From Candidatus Methylomirabilota bacterium (lineage in GTDB: Bacteria > Methylomirabilota > Methylomirabilia > Methylomirabilales > 2-02-FULL-66-22), in the NCBI GenBank assembly GCA_016208645.1, contig JACQXP010000138.1:1-9925 (forward strand): a DNA stretch of 9,925 nucleotides. The letters are read 5' to 3'. A program made the position numbers and the translations under genes. Below, piece by piece: positions 1 to 6,074 of the stretch; the first letter of the stretch is position 1; each line of letters opens with the position of its first letter. The notes under the pieces were generated by a model. It saw only the letters and a program-made list of their open reading frames with translations, had not been told where the DNA came from and made no database searches.

Positions 1-227
1 GCGGGCGGTGCCGAGGGTGCCGGTGCCGGTGGCGCTGGCACTTCCGGGGGGGCTGCCGACGGGGCGGCGGGTGCCGTCTCGGCCGGGGCCTCGGAGCGCC
101 GCTTGGCCTTCGACCGCTCCGCTCCCGCAGGTTGTGCGGTGCCCGCTTTGGCGGCCTTGCGGCGGACTTTCAACCCTTCCTTCCGACGCTTGCGGCGCCG
201 GCGCAACTCTCGTTCCCTCTCTCGCAC
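1..227 (-). CDS. Unrecognised basic protein, N-terminal part (runs off window)
   Basis: The reading frame opens with GTG at 225-227 and stays open to the window edge, giving at least 75 residues. The start is chosen because a perfect AAGGAGG ribosome site lies six bases upstream. The first ~30 residues are extremely basic (VREREREL, then RRRRKRRKEG and VRRKAAKAG). The rest becomes Ala/Pro rich, with alternating PA and AP runs. I see no signal peptide, membrane segment or known domain. It follows the third pseudopilin by 16 bases and is probably the next gene of the operon, though its role may be unrelated. A nucleic-acid-binding or linker-type protein is possible from composition only. I do not recognise the family and assign no function. 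Confidence 0.55.
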   Translation of the reverse strand, partial: MRERERELRRRRKRRKEGLKVRRKAAKAGTAQPAGAERSKAKRRSEAPAETAPAAPSAAPPEVPAPPAPAPSAPP

Positions 228-233
228 GGATAG

Positions 234-240
234 CCTCCTT
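234..240 (-). promoter_or_regulatory. Ribosome binding site AAGGAGG
   Basis: On the minus strand AAGGAGG sits six bases before the GTG at 227. It is the best ribosome site in the window and decides the start of the basic protein, whose frame would otherwise be hard to choose. Confidence 0.7.
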
Positions 241-243
241 TCC

Positions 244-657
244 TCACCAATTGCCGTAACCGTTCTTCTTGTCTGCGACGACCTTCAGGGGCTTCCCCTC
301 GGCCCGGCTGTGCACATCCCGGATGCCGGCCACGCTGCCGTCCCGGTCCGCCAGCAGGTCCAGCTTCCAGTCGGCCTTGCCGGTCAGGGGATCGGAATAG
401 ATCCGCCGGAGGTACCGGCGGGTCTGGAGCTGTGTCCGGCTCTCCAGCAGATCCGCCAGCTCCCTGGGCAACCGGTTATGGTCGGCCCGGTAGCGCGCGA
501 TGGCCCGACGGAATTCTCCCAGGCGGAACAGGAGCTCCTCCTCCTTCTCTCGCTTGATCTGCGTGCTCCAGAGCTGCGCCACCCCAGCGGTCGCCACCCC
601 GATGACCAGGATGCTGACGAGGAGGACGGGGTAAATGACCCCCCGAGGCGACCGCAT
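244..657 (-). CDS. Pseudopilin-like protein 3, lacking Glu5
   Basis: A 137-residue small pilin-like protein. The start at 657 gives a six-residue leader MRSPRG followed by a hydrophobic helix, VIYPVLLVSILVIGVATAGV, of the kind that holds pseudopilins in the inner membrane before assembly. A charged stretch (STQIKREKEEEL) and the family segment YRADHNRLPRELADLL follow, then YLRRIYSDPLTG, which matches the equivalent segment of both upstream pseudopilins. The expected Glu at position 5 of the mature protein is absent (V-I-Y-P-V). Glu5 loss is known in tip or minor pseudopilins such as GspK, so a minor-subunit role is an inference. The upstream in-frame extension is translated repeat DNA, so I reject it. 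No clear ribosome site precedes the ATG. It ends in Trp like its two paralogues. Confidence 0.8.
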   Translation of the reverse strand: MRSPRGVIYPVLLVSILVIGVATAGVAQLWSTQIKREKEEELLFRLGEFRRAIARYRADHNRLPRELADLLESRTQLQTRRYLRRIYSDPLTGKADWKLDLLADRDGSVAGIRDVHSRAEGKPLKVVADKKNGYGNW

Positions 658-692
658 GCAGGAGGCAGGAGGCAGGAGGCAGCGGGAGCCTC
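658..692. repeat. Heptamer tandem array, GCAGGAG type
   Basis: Three exact GCAGGAG units (658-664, 665-671, 672-678) are followed by two degraded ones (GCAGCGG, GAGCCTC). The array abuts the start codon of pseudopilin 3 and takes the place where its ribosome site should be. Confidence 0.8.
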
Positions 693-693
693 G

Positions 694-763
694 GAATGAC
701 CAATGGCCAATGACCGATGACCAATGACGCATGACCAATTGCGAATGGCGAATGACGAACTCA
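694..763. repeat. Heptamer tandem array, CAATGAC type
   Basis: Ten consecutive 7-bp units, in order: GAATGAC, CAATGGC, CAATGAC, CGATGAC, CAATGAC, GCATGAC, CAATTGC, GAATGGC, GAATGAC, GAACTCA. The array fills most of the gap between pseudopilins 2 and 3. It is unrelated in sequence to the adjacent GCAGGAG array but has the same period. Confidence 0.85.
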
Positions 764-765
764 CC

Positions 766-789
766 GATCCACATATCCACTGATCCACC
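766..789. repeat. Octamer tandem array, GATCCACN type
   Basis: Three 8-bp units (GATCCACA, TATCCACT, GATCCACC) directly follow the CAATGAC heptamers, just downstream of the stop of pseudopilin 2. It is short, so chance cannot be excluded, but its position beside two other arrays supports it. Confidence 0.5.
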
Positions 790-801
790 GAGACTCCCGC
801 G

Positions 802-1266
802 CTACCAGTCGCTGTACCGCGTCCCATCCATGGCGACGGCGTCGGAGCCGCTCCGGACGTCGAAGATACCGTTCTGCTGGCCCTGCTCATCCGTGAAATA
901 GACCAGGGTCCAGGTATCGGCCGACCCGGTGACGGGGTCCCTGGGAACGCGGCGGATGTACCGCTTCTCCGCCAGATCGTTCAGGGCCAAGGGGTACGTC
1001 CCGTTGTCGGCATAGAACTGATCTATTGTGTCCCGGAGGATGAACAGGTCCTCCTTCAGGGTCGCCTCCTTTGCGGCCGTGACGGCCCGTTGGTAGCTCG
1101 GCTGGGCCAGGGTGATCAGGATGCCGATGATGGTGATGACGATCAAGAGCTCGATCAGCGTGAAGCCGGCGGGCGAGCCGTGAGCCGAGAGCCTAGAGCC
1201 GAGAGCCGGGACCCTGGAGCCGAGGCCTGAGCGCCGAGAGCCGGGGGTTCGCCTACCAGGCGTCAT
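802..1266 (-). CDS. Pseudopilin 2 (GspG-like, canonical prepilin motif)
   Basis: A pseudopilin with the classical type III signal SPAG|FTLIELLIV, Glu5 present, and a hydrophobic helix to about LAQPSY. The helical spine continues as AAKEATLKEDLFILRDTIDQ, followed by the GspG-type segment FYADNGTYPLALNDLAEKRY and RRVPRDPVTG. Its C-terminus (DAVAMDGTRYSDW) closely matches that of pseudopilin 1, so they are tandem paralogues. Prepilin peptidase would cut after the Gly and the protein would join a short periplasmic pseudopilus. No start codon lies near the signal. The nearest in-frame start is the ATG at 1266, inside the end of pseudopilin 1 (14-base overlap). It gives a leader of about 34 residues, most of it translated from the GAGCCGA heptamer array. 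The start is therefore uncertain. Confidence 0.85.
   Translation of the reverse strand: MTPGRRTPGSRRSGLGSRVPALGSRLSAHGSPAGFTLIELLIVITIIGILITLAQPSYQRAVTAAKEATLKEDLFILRDTIDQFYADNGTYPLALNDLAEKRYIRRVPRDPVTGSADTWTLVYFTDEQGQQNGIFDVRSGSDAVAMDGTRYSDW
1175..1244. repeat. Heptamer tandem array, GAGCCGA type, inside a leader peptide
   Basis: Ten 7-bp units: GAGCCGT, GAGCCGA, GAGCCTA, GAGCCGA, GAGCCGG, GACCCTG, GAGCCGA, GGCCTGA, GCGCCGA, GAGCCGG. The array lies between the stop of pseudopilin 1 and the prepilin signal of pseudopilin 2. Read on the minus strand in the pilin frame it encodes a seven-residue periodicity (GSRRSGL, GSRVPAL, GSRLSAH). Confidence 0.85.
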
Positions 1267-1735
1267 AGGTCGTCCCATCCAGGGCAACTGCCTTGCTGGC
1301 ACTCCGGATGTCGTACACGTCCTTGGCGTCGGAAAGGCTGGAGTCGGGATTGTCGGAGAAGGAACGGGTGATCCATCTCCCATCCGGGCTCACGGGGTCG
1401 CGGGGAATCCGGCGCAGGATCTTGGCCTCCCCCAGTTCGTCCAGGCTGCGCGGATAGCCGGTCCGGTCCACCGAGACCCGTTTCTTGAAGTCGGCGCGGG
1501 CGTCCCGCGCGTTGGTGCGGGCCTTGTCGTACTCCGCCTTGAACTGGTCAATGCCCTCCCGCACCTTCCGCAGGGCGCGGCGCAGCTCCAGCTCCCGGGT
1601 CCGCGTCACGGTGACCTGGACCAGGGGCAGGGCGACGCCGGCCAGGACGCCCAGCACGGCGATGGAAACCAGGAGCTCGATGAGCGTCAGCCCCCGTCCC
1701 CCGTCCCCCCTCCTCCGTCGCATGGGCCCGATCAT
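1253..1735 (-). CDS. Pseudopilin 1 (GspG-like, canonical prepilin motif)
   Basis: A 160-residue pseudopilin. The leader MIGPMRRRRGDGGRG precedes LTLIELLVSIAVLGVLAG, with Gly before the cleavage point and Glu5 present; residue 1 is Leu instead of the usual Phe. A charged helix (RTRELELRRALRKVREGIDQF) follows. The GspG-like region is interrupted by a short insert relative to its paralogue (KARTNARDARADFKKRVS) before GYPRSLDELGEAKILRRIP. The C-terminus is AVALDGTTYDAW. The ATG overlaps the secretin stop in the pattern ATGA, which suggests coupled translation. A second in-frame ATG twelve bases downstream (MRRRRG) gives a more typical leader length and is equally possible. Product: inner-membrane pseudopilin assembled by the ATPase and platform protein encoded upstream. 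Confidence 0.88.
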   Translation of the reverse strand: MIGPMRRRRGDGGRGLTLIELLVSIAVLGVLAGVALPLVQVTVTRTRELELRRALRKVREGIDQFKAEYDKARTNARDARADFKKRVSVDRTGYPRSLDELGEAKILRRIPRDPVSPDGRWITRSFSDNPDSSLSDAKDVYDIRSASKAVALDGTTYDAW

Positions 1736-3140
1736 GGGCGGGGACCGGGCGGCGCGGCGGCCGGCGGGGCCGGCGGGCGCGGGGCCGGCGGTGGGACCGC
1801 GCCCGGGACGACGGGCGGCACCGGGGGGCCGAAGGTGTCGGCCGTGCCGGAGAGGAATCGCTCTACCTCGGGATCCGGGCGATCCAGGACCTTCACAATC
1901 CGGGGCGTGAGGGAGATCAGAACGTCGGTCGTGGCCCGGCTCTGGTCCCCGCTGACGAACAGACGCCCCAAGAGAGGAACATCGCTCAGGAAGGGGACCC
2001 GGCTGTTGGCCACCGACTCGCTCGATTGGAAGAGCCCGCCCAGCAGTCGGGTTTCCCCATTCTTGACCTTGATGAAGGTGTCCAGGTTCCGCGTGTTCAC
2101 GGGCGGGAGGAGCTGGCCCCCGGCCACGCCGGCGATGGGCGCGCCGACGCTGCTGATCTCGAAGTTCAGCTCCACCGTGACCTCGCCATTGAGGTGGACG
2201 GTGGGTGTCAGGGTGAGCTTGAGGCCCACGTCCCGGAATTCCACCCGCGTCTCCGTGGTGGTCACGGCGCCGGTGGGCGCCGTCCCCGGCGTCGTGGCGG
2301 TGGTCGTGGTCCCGGCTGTGGCGGGCACGCTGGTCAGCGAGGAGATCTGGAACGGGCGCCGCTCCCCGATCAGCAGTCGCGCCTTCTGCCGGTCCAAGAT
2401 CCGGATGGTGGGGCTGGCCAGGGTCTTGGTGCTGCCGTCGTTCTTGGCCAGGTTCAGGATCAGGGACGGGTTGGTGATGGTCAGCGTACTCAGGTCCCGG
2501 ATGGACCCCGCCACGCCGGTGACCGGGATGTTGGCGGGGAACCCCAGGGTCACGGACAGGGTCCGGGGCGAGATGTCGATCCCCAGGTTCTGGAGACGGG
2601 TGCGATCCACCTCCAGGACCTCCAGGTCAATCTCCACCTCCCCCACGCTGCGATCGTTGGCGACCAAGAGCTTCCGGGCCAATTCGATCTTCTCCGCTGT
2701 CTCCCGGACGACCAGGGCGTTGAGCTTCTCGTTGACGAAGACCTGCCGGGTGTTGAGGATGGTCCGCAGAAGGTTCACCGCGATCTTGGCGTCGGCGTCG
2801 GTGAGGTAGAAGGTCTGGACCACCAGATTGTCGTACTGCTGATGCTTGCCGGGATTGTCGGGGACCACGATGACCGTGTTGTCGGCGACCCGCTTGGCGA
2901 ACAAGCGGTTGGAGGTCAGGATCAGGTTGAAGGCCTCGCGCAGGGGAAGATCCTTGAAGTAGGTGGTGACCCGCTTGGCCGGCAGCGACTCGTCGGTGAA
3001 GATGTTGACCCCGGCGGTGCGGGCGAAGACCTCCAGGACCTCCTTGATGTCCGTGTCGCGGAACCGCAGCGTCACCGGCTTGGTGGAGAAGAGCCGCGCC
3101 GCGGCCTGCTCGGCGTCCGCCTCCGCCTTGGGCGGGGGTG
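1732..3140 (-). CDS. Outer-membrane secretin (GspD/PilQ/MshL family), 5' end frameshifted
   Basis: Secretins form the gated outer-membrane ring through which the pilus or substrate passes. The credible frame begins around EAPPPKAEADAE. An N0/STN-like domain follows (KPVTLRFRDTDIKEVLEVFA to VIVVPDN), then an N1 repeat (TFYLTDADAKIAVNLLRTIL and NALVVRETAEKIELA), then the secretin core. The core has the hallmark VPFLSDVPLLGRLF and ends LISLTPRIVK. A Thr/Ala-rich loop sits before VEFRDVGLKLTLTPTV. A Pro-rich tail of about 45 residues finishes the protein. There is no sensible start in this frame. It is open upstream to 3498, but above ~3140 it is only the shadow of the lipoprotein/TPR frame. The only in-frame GTG nearby (3073-3075) would cut into the N0 domain. 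I infer that the gene originally continued from the lipoprotein start at 3473 and that one base is missing near the G5 tract at 3134-3138. Confidence 0.88.
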
Positions 3141-3473
3141 CCTCGGCAGGACGGCCAAGCGGTCCAGCCCCTCCTGGGCTGCCCGGTTCTCGGCGTTGTA
3201 CCCCAGGGCGCGGCGATAGGCCACGCCGGCCTCCTCCAGGCGCCCGGCCGTCTGCAGCTCCCGGGCCTGCCGGACCAGGGCGTTGGACGCCTCCTGCATG
3301 GCCCGCGCAAGCCCGAGGCGGACCTCCACGTTCTTGGGATCCCGGCTGGCCGCGTCCAGGTAGAACTGGACCGCATCCTCCCAGCGGCCGGCCGCGCTGA
3401 GTGCCTCCCCGCGCTCCAGCGCGACCTCTGCGGCACAGCCCAGCAGCATGGCGCCCAGAACGAGCGGCGCCAT
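3072..3473 (-). CDS. Lipoprotein signal plus TPR region, N-terminal part of the secretin
   Basis: From ATG 3473 the frame reads MAPLVLGAMLLGCAAE, a lipobox (LLGC) with the lipidated Cys at residue 13. Two TPR-like helical pairs follow, around residues 17-48 (GRWEDAVQFYLDAASRDP) and 65-96 (GRLEEAGVAYRRALGYN). The frame loses sense after GLDRLA (near 3145) and ends in an Arg/Pro-rich shadow peptide at 3072. The secretin frame takes over at just that point. TPR modules on secretins or on their pilot lipoproteins help assembly and outer-membrane targeting. The signal peptide from 3473 lacks a positive n-region. An upstream ATG at 3576-3578 would add basic residues (MKNRQPTTDNGQRKP), but that stretch is translated repeat DNA. 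Neither start has a clear ribosome site. Confidence 0.7.
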   Translation of the reverse strand: MAPLVLGAMLLGCAAEVALERGEALSAAGRWEDAVQFYLDAASRDPKNVEVRLGLARAMQEASNALVRQARELQTAGRLEEAGVAYRRALGYNAENRAAQEGLDRLAVLPRHPRPRRRRTPSRPRRGSSPPSR

Positions 3474-3479
3474 GCAATG

Positions 3480-3588
3480 CAAAATGGAAAACGGACAACT
3501 GACAATGGAAGACCGAGATGGTTTCTGATAGATTGGTTTCCGTTGTCCGTTGTCGGTTGTCGGTTGTCGGTTTTTCATTGTCAGTTTA
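3480..3588. repeat. Two facing heptamer arrays, GACAACN type
   Basis: On the plus strand, 3480-3521 reads as period-7 units (CAAAATG, GAAAACG, GACAACT, GACAATG, GAAGACC, GAGATGG). At 3540-3588 the complementary form appears as seven units (CCGTTGT, CCGTTGT, CGGTTGT, CGGTTGT, CGGTTTT, TCATTGT, CAGTTTA). The two arrays are in inverse orientation and can pair partly. The last units contain the stop codon of the PilP-like gene (3586-3588) and a possible ATG (3576-3578) for the lipoprotein. Confidence 0.85.
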
Positions 3589-4125
3589 CCGCTTGGGAGC
3601 GGCCCCTGCCTCCGGCGACAGGGGAAGGCGAACCTGCCTGTCCCCCGTGACGGATGACAGAAGGACGGCGTCCTCCGTGACCGATTGGATACGGAAGCGT
3701 CCCAGAAGCGTGGCCCCCACCTCCACCGTGTGCACCTCGGGGCCGTGCACGATGAACGCCATCGCCACCTCCCCGGCCTGGAGAAATCCCACGTACCGGA
3801 GGCGCTTCGCCTCTTCCTGGAAGGGGTCCGGCGGCGGGGGCCCCGCGGGTGCCGGCGTCACCGCGGCCCCCACCGGGGCCGGCAGCGGGGGCGGGGATCC
3901 GAAGATGTTGTGGACCTCCGCGGGATAGGCCGGGGACGGCAGGTCCAGCAGTTCCCGCTTCAGGCGCGGGAGCCCGGCGCCCTGCGCCAGCGTCCTCCGC
4001 GCGGGTGCCACCCCGCGGGCCGCGGGCTTGGGCGAGGTTGTCCGCGGCGCGCGGAAAACGAACAGCAGTCCCCAGACGCCGAGGAGGGCCACCAGGATGA
4101 GGAGCTTCCGCTGCCGCGAGTCCAT
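3586..4125 (-). CDS. PilP/GspC-like inner-membrane linker protein
   Basis: 179 residues. A short basic N-terminus (MDSRQRK) leads into a single membrane helix, LLILVALLGVWGLLFVF (about residues 8-24). A basic/Pro/Ala linker follows, then a short motif EVHNIFGSPPP resembling the RxPF-type segment before PilP-like domains, and a Pro/Ala-rich spacer. The folded C-terminal domain runs from KRLRYVGFLQAGEVAMAFIV through VEVGATLLGRFRIQSVTEDA to VRLPLSPEAG, a beta-rich pattern typical of PilP, GspC or MshK. Proteins of this kind bridge the PilN/PilO pair in the inner membrane to the secretin. The assignment rests on order, topology and beta pattern. The gap to the PilO-like gene is 30 bases and no good ribosome site is visible. 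Confidence 0.75.
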   Translation of the reverse strand: MDSRQRKLLILVALLGVWGLLFVFRAPRTTSPKPAARGVAPARRTLAQGAGLPRLKRELLDLPSPAYPAEVHNIFGSPPPLPAPVGAAVTPAPAGPPPPDPFQEEAKRLRYVGFLQAGEVAMAFIVHGPEVHTVEVGATLLGRFRIQSVTEDAVLLSSVTGDRQVRLPLSPEAGAAPKR

Positions 4126-4155
4126 TCGTTCGTGCGCCGACCGGCGGCGCGTCTC

Positions 4156-4632
4156 CTACCGGAGGTAGACGGCCAGTTGCAGTTGCACCTGCAACTGCGA
4201 GGTTCCCTTGGGATCTCTCAACGACACCCGCTCGATCACCAGGTGGCGACGCATGCCCTCCAGTTCGTACAGGAGGCGGCGGACCTTCCCGTAGGTTCCC
4301 TCCACCCCCATGAGGAGGGTCACCCTGGTGAGGCCGGCCTCCTTCACATCGGACGGTCGGTACTCCACGGCCGGGACCTCCACCGCCAGGGATCGGGCCA
4401 GCTTGGTGAGCCGGCCGATGACTCCCACCAGGTCGGCCCGGCGGGGATAGCCTTGCGCGAATTCCTCGATCTCTCGGAAGGCGGTCAGCAGGACCTCGCT
4501 GGACTGCCCTTCGCGCTGCAGCGCCCGGATGCGCCGCTGGAGATCCAGCAACTGGTTCTCCTGTTGCAGTCGCTGGTCGCGGGCCGGCAGCAGAAGGAGG
4601 GCCAGGACCAGCCCGTTCGCCAGAAGCGGCAC
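4156..4632 (-). CDS. PilO/GspM-like protein, start uncertain
   Basis: The C-terminal part is convincing. A membrane helix (LLANGLVLALLLL) is followed by a coiled-coil (RDQRLQQENQLLDLQRRIRAL) and a ferredoxin-like periplasmic domain (VIGRLTKLARSLAVEVPAVE ... VTLLMGVEGTYGKVRRLLYEL). It ends in a beta strand, LQVQLQLAVYLR. PilO pairs with PilN in the alignment complex. The only start codon in frame is GTG 4630-4632, with a weak GGTGGG eight bases before it. The frame stays open upstream as ARRLWWAAAV, a natural basic-plus-hydrophobic start for this same helix, with no start codon. At 158 residues it is shorter than usual (about 200). I suspect a lesion at the junction with pilN. Confidence 0.75.
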   Translation of the reverse strand: MPLLANGLVLALLLLPARDQRLQQENQLLDLQRRIRALQREGQSSEVLLTAFREIEEFAQGYPRRADLVGVIGRLTKLARSLAVEVPAVEYRPSDVKEAGLTRVTLLMGVEGTYGKVRRLLYELEGMRRHLVIERVSLRDPKGTSQLQVQLQLAVYLR

Positions 4633-5162
4633 CGCGGCCGCCCACCAGAGCCGCCGCGCCCGCGGTCCGCCTGGGGGAGGAGGTACACGTCCCGGAACAC
4701 GCTCCGCTCCTCCAGGCCGCGCAGGAAGAGACCCAGGTCGTCGAAGGAGCGCGCCACCCCGCGCAACCTCACCACGCGGGACGCCAGGTCCGGATGGATC
4801 TCGCTGAGCGACACGAAGGGCGGCACGGACCGCTCCAGTTCCAGGAGGAGGCCGGTCCAGGGAAAGGCCGAGGCCTCCAGGATCTGATTATACACGCCGA
4901 CCTTGGTCTCGTACCGCTTGAGGGCCTCCTCCGGGACGGCGGCCAGGATCGCGCGCACCTCGTCCTGGTGGCGGCGGAATTCCGCTTCCATCTGGGCAAA
5001 GCGTGCCGCGATGGCCCGACCCTCCTGGCTGCCCACAACCCAGAGCGCGACCTGGCCCGCCAGGAGGAAGGCGAGCACCGCCACCGCAGCAGCGGCCCGG
5101 AGCAGCTCGCGGCGGCCCCGCCGATAGTCCGAGGCGGACAGATTGAACCCCGAGGTCAGCAT
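4485..5162 (-). CDS. PilN-like inner-membrane protein, aberrant C-terminus
   Basis: Starts at ATG 5162, overlapping the PilM-like stop by seven bases. The N-terminus MLTSGFNLSASDYRRGRREL is cytoplasmic; in this family it binds PilM. A membrane helix spans about residues 23-45. A periplasmic coiled-coil follows, then the family-typical block FPWTGLLLELERSVPPFVSL, and FDDLGLFLRGLEERSVFRDV near residue 158. The expected final beta strand is missing. After about residue 165 the frame runs through pilO sequence, giving a Cys/Ser/Arg/Trp-rich peptide that looks like an out-of-frame shadow, to a stop at 4485. The overlap with pilO is about 150 bases, unusually long. An open frame extends upstream of 5162 to 5423, but that part is antisense-frame noise within pilM. 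Confidence 0.78.
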   Translation of the reverse strand: MLTSGFNLSASDYRRGRRELLRAAAAVAVLAFLLAGQVALWVVGSQEGRAIAARFAQMEAEFRRHQDEVRAILAAVPEEALKRYETKVGVYNQILEASAFPWTGLLLELERSVPPFVSLSEIHPDLASRVVRLRGVARSFDDLGLFLRGLEERSVFRDVYLLPQADRGRGGSGGRPRCRFWRTGWSWPSFCCRPATSDCNRRTSCWISSGASGRCSAKGSPARSC

Positions 5163-6058
5163 GATCGGATGGCGGCCCCGATGGCCGGTCCCCAATGGAT
5201 CAGGTCGTCCGGATGTCCCTCCGCGGAGAGCGCCGCGCACAGATCCAGGGCGGTGATGGGGACGGCCACCCACTCTGCCAGGGCGGAGGCGATCTCGGCC
5301 GCCTGCGGCCCCAGGCCCCCCAGGACCATCGCCTCCACGGGTCCTCCGCCTTCGGATTCCCGGCAGAAGGTGACCGAGTCGGCGACCTCGCGAAGCAGGC
5401 TGGCACGGCCGGCACCGGCCCACGCCTCCCGCCCCGCGGGCAGGGTCCGCCAGAATCGTGGCCGGCCCTCCTGCACCACCAGGAACGTCGTCCGCGTCCC
5501 GCCGACGGCCAGGAGCCCGGTCGTGCCGCGTGAAAGCGAAGCCGAGGCCGCCTGGGCCAGGCTGATGCTCCGGGCGTCCAGCACGGCCGGGCGAAGGCCC
5601 GCGTCTGCCAGAACCTTTTCGTATTCCGTCAGGATGCGGTCCCGAGCCATCAGGCAGATCACCCGCAGGCGGCCGTCCGGACCGGCGGCCGGCGGCAGGA
5701 AGTCAAGCCGCGCCTCCTCGGCCGGAAAGGGGAGCAGATCGCGGGCCTGCCAGCAGAGAAAGCGCCGGGCGTCCGGCCGGCTGGCGGGCAACTCGTCCGT
5801 GGCGATGGCCCGCAGGCTGAAGACCGGATCGGGCAGGGCCACCCGCACCCAGCCTCGACACCCGCCGCTCCGGCCGAGATCCCGCAGGAGCCCGCTCAGG
5901 GTGCCGGCGTCGGCCACATTACCGTCCTTCAGGGAGGGCCGGATGAGCCCGGATGGCACCGCCACCTCTGCCCGCCGGTGGAGGCGGAGGCACCCTCGCC
6001 GCAACTCCGCGCGGCAGAGGCGCAGCGTCTCGGGTCCGATCTCCAATCCCCAACTCAT
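5156..6058 (-). CDS. PilM-like actin-fold protein
   Basis: 300 residues, slightly shorter than typical PilM. It begins MSWGLEIGPETLRL, the G-x-x-I-G phosphate-loop style of PilM/FtsA-like actin-fold proteins. Later blocks fit the family: LPASRPDARRFLCWQARDLL (in the place where PilM proteins form IEYEA-like contacts), YEKVLADAGLRPAVLDARSI, LLAVGGTRTTFLVVQEGRPR (the second beta hairpin of the fold), and AMVLGGLGPQ near the end. PilM sits on the cytoplasmic face, binds the N-terminus of PilN and connects to the ATPase; in T2SS the same role is played by GspL. Start 6058 is chosen because the frame above it is repeat DNA; a weak GAGAG lies upstream. The stop overlaps the PilN start, indicating coupled translation. 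Confidence 0.82.
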   Translation of the reverse strand: MSWGLEIGPETLRLCRAELRRGCLRLHRRAEVAVPSGLIRPSLKDGNVADAGTLSGLLRDLGRSGGCRGWVRVALPDPVFSLRAIATDELPASRPDARRFLCWQARDLLPFPAEEARLDFLPPAAGPDGRLRVICLMARDRILTEYEKVLADAGLRPAVLDARSISLAQAASASLSRGTTGLLAVGGTRTTFLVVQEGRPRFWRTLPAGREAWAGAGRASLLREVADSVTFCRESEGGGPVEAMVLGGLGPQAAEIASALAEWVAVPITALDLCAALSAEGHPDDLIHWGPAIGAAIRSC

Positions 6059-6074
6059 CGCTCGCTCTCGCTTG

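Noticed and set aside
694..763. CRISPR-like array
   Set aside because: Units are 7 bp with no spacers and heavy divergence, so this is a short tandem repeat and not a CRISPR.
3128..3145. Programmed -1 ribosomal frameshift in the TPR-secretin gene
   Set aside because: The codons there (CAC CCC CGC on the minus strand) do not form a standard X XXY YYZ slippery site and I see no convincing downstream stem, so a missing base is simpler.
2026..3219. Long plus-strand open frame opposite the secretin
   Set aside because: The opposite strand carries recognisable secretin domains; the plus-strand product is low-complexity Gly/Asp/Val/Gln sequence.
3581..4645. Minus-strand open frame in the third frame across pilO and pilP
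   Set aside because: Its product is Gly/Pro/Ala/Arg-rich noise, while the PilO and PilP frames have proper helices and beta patterns.
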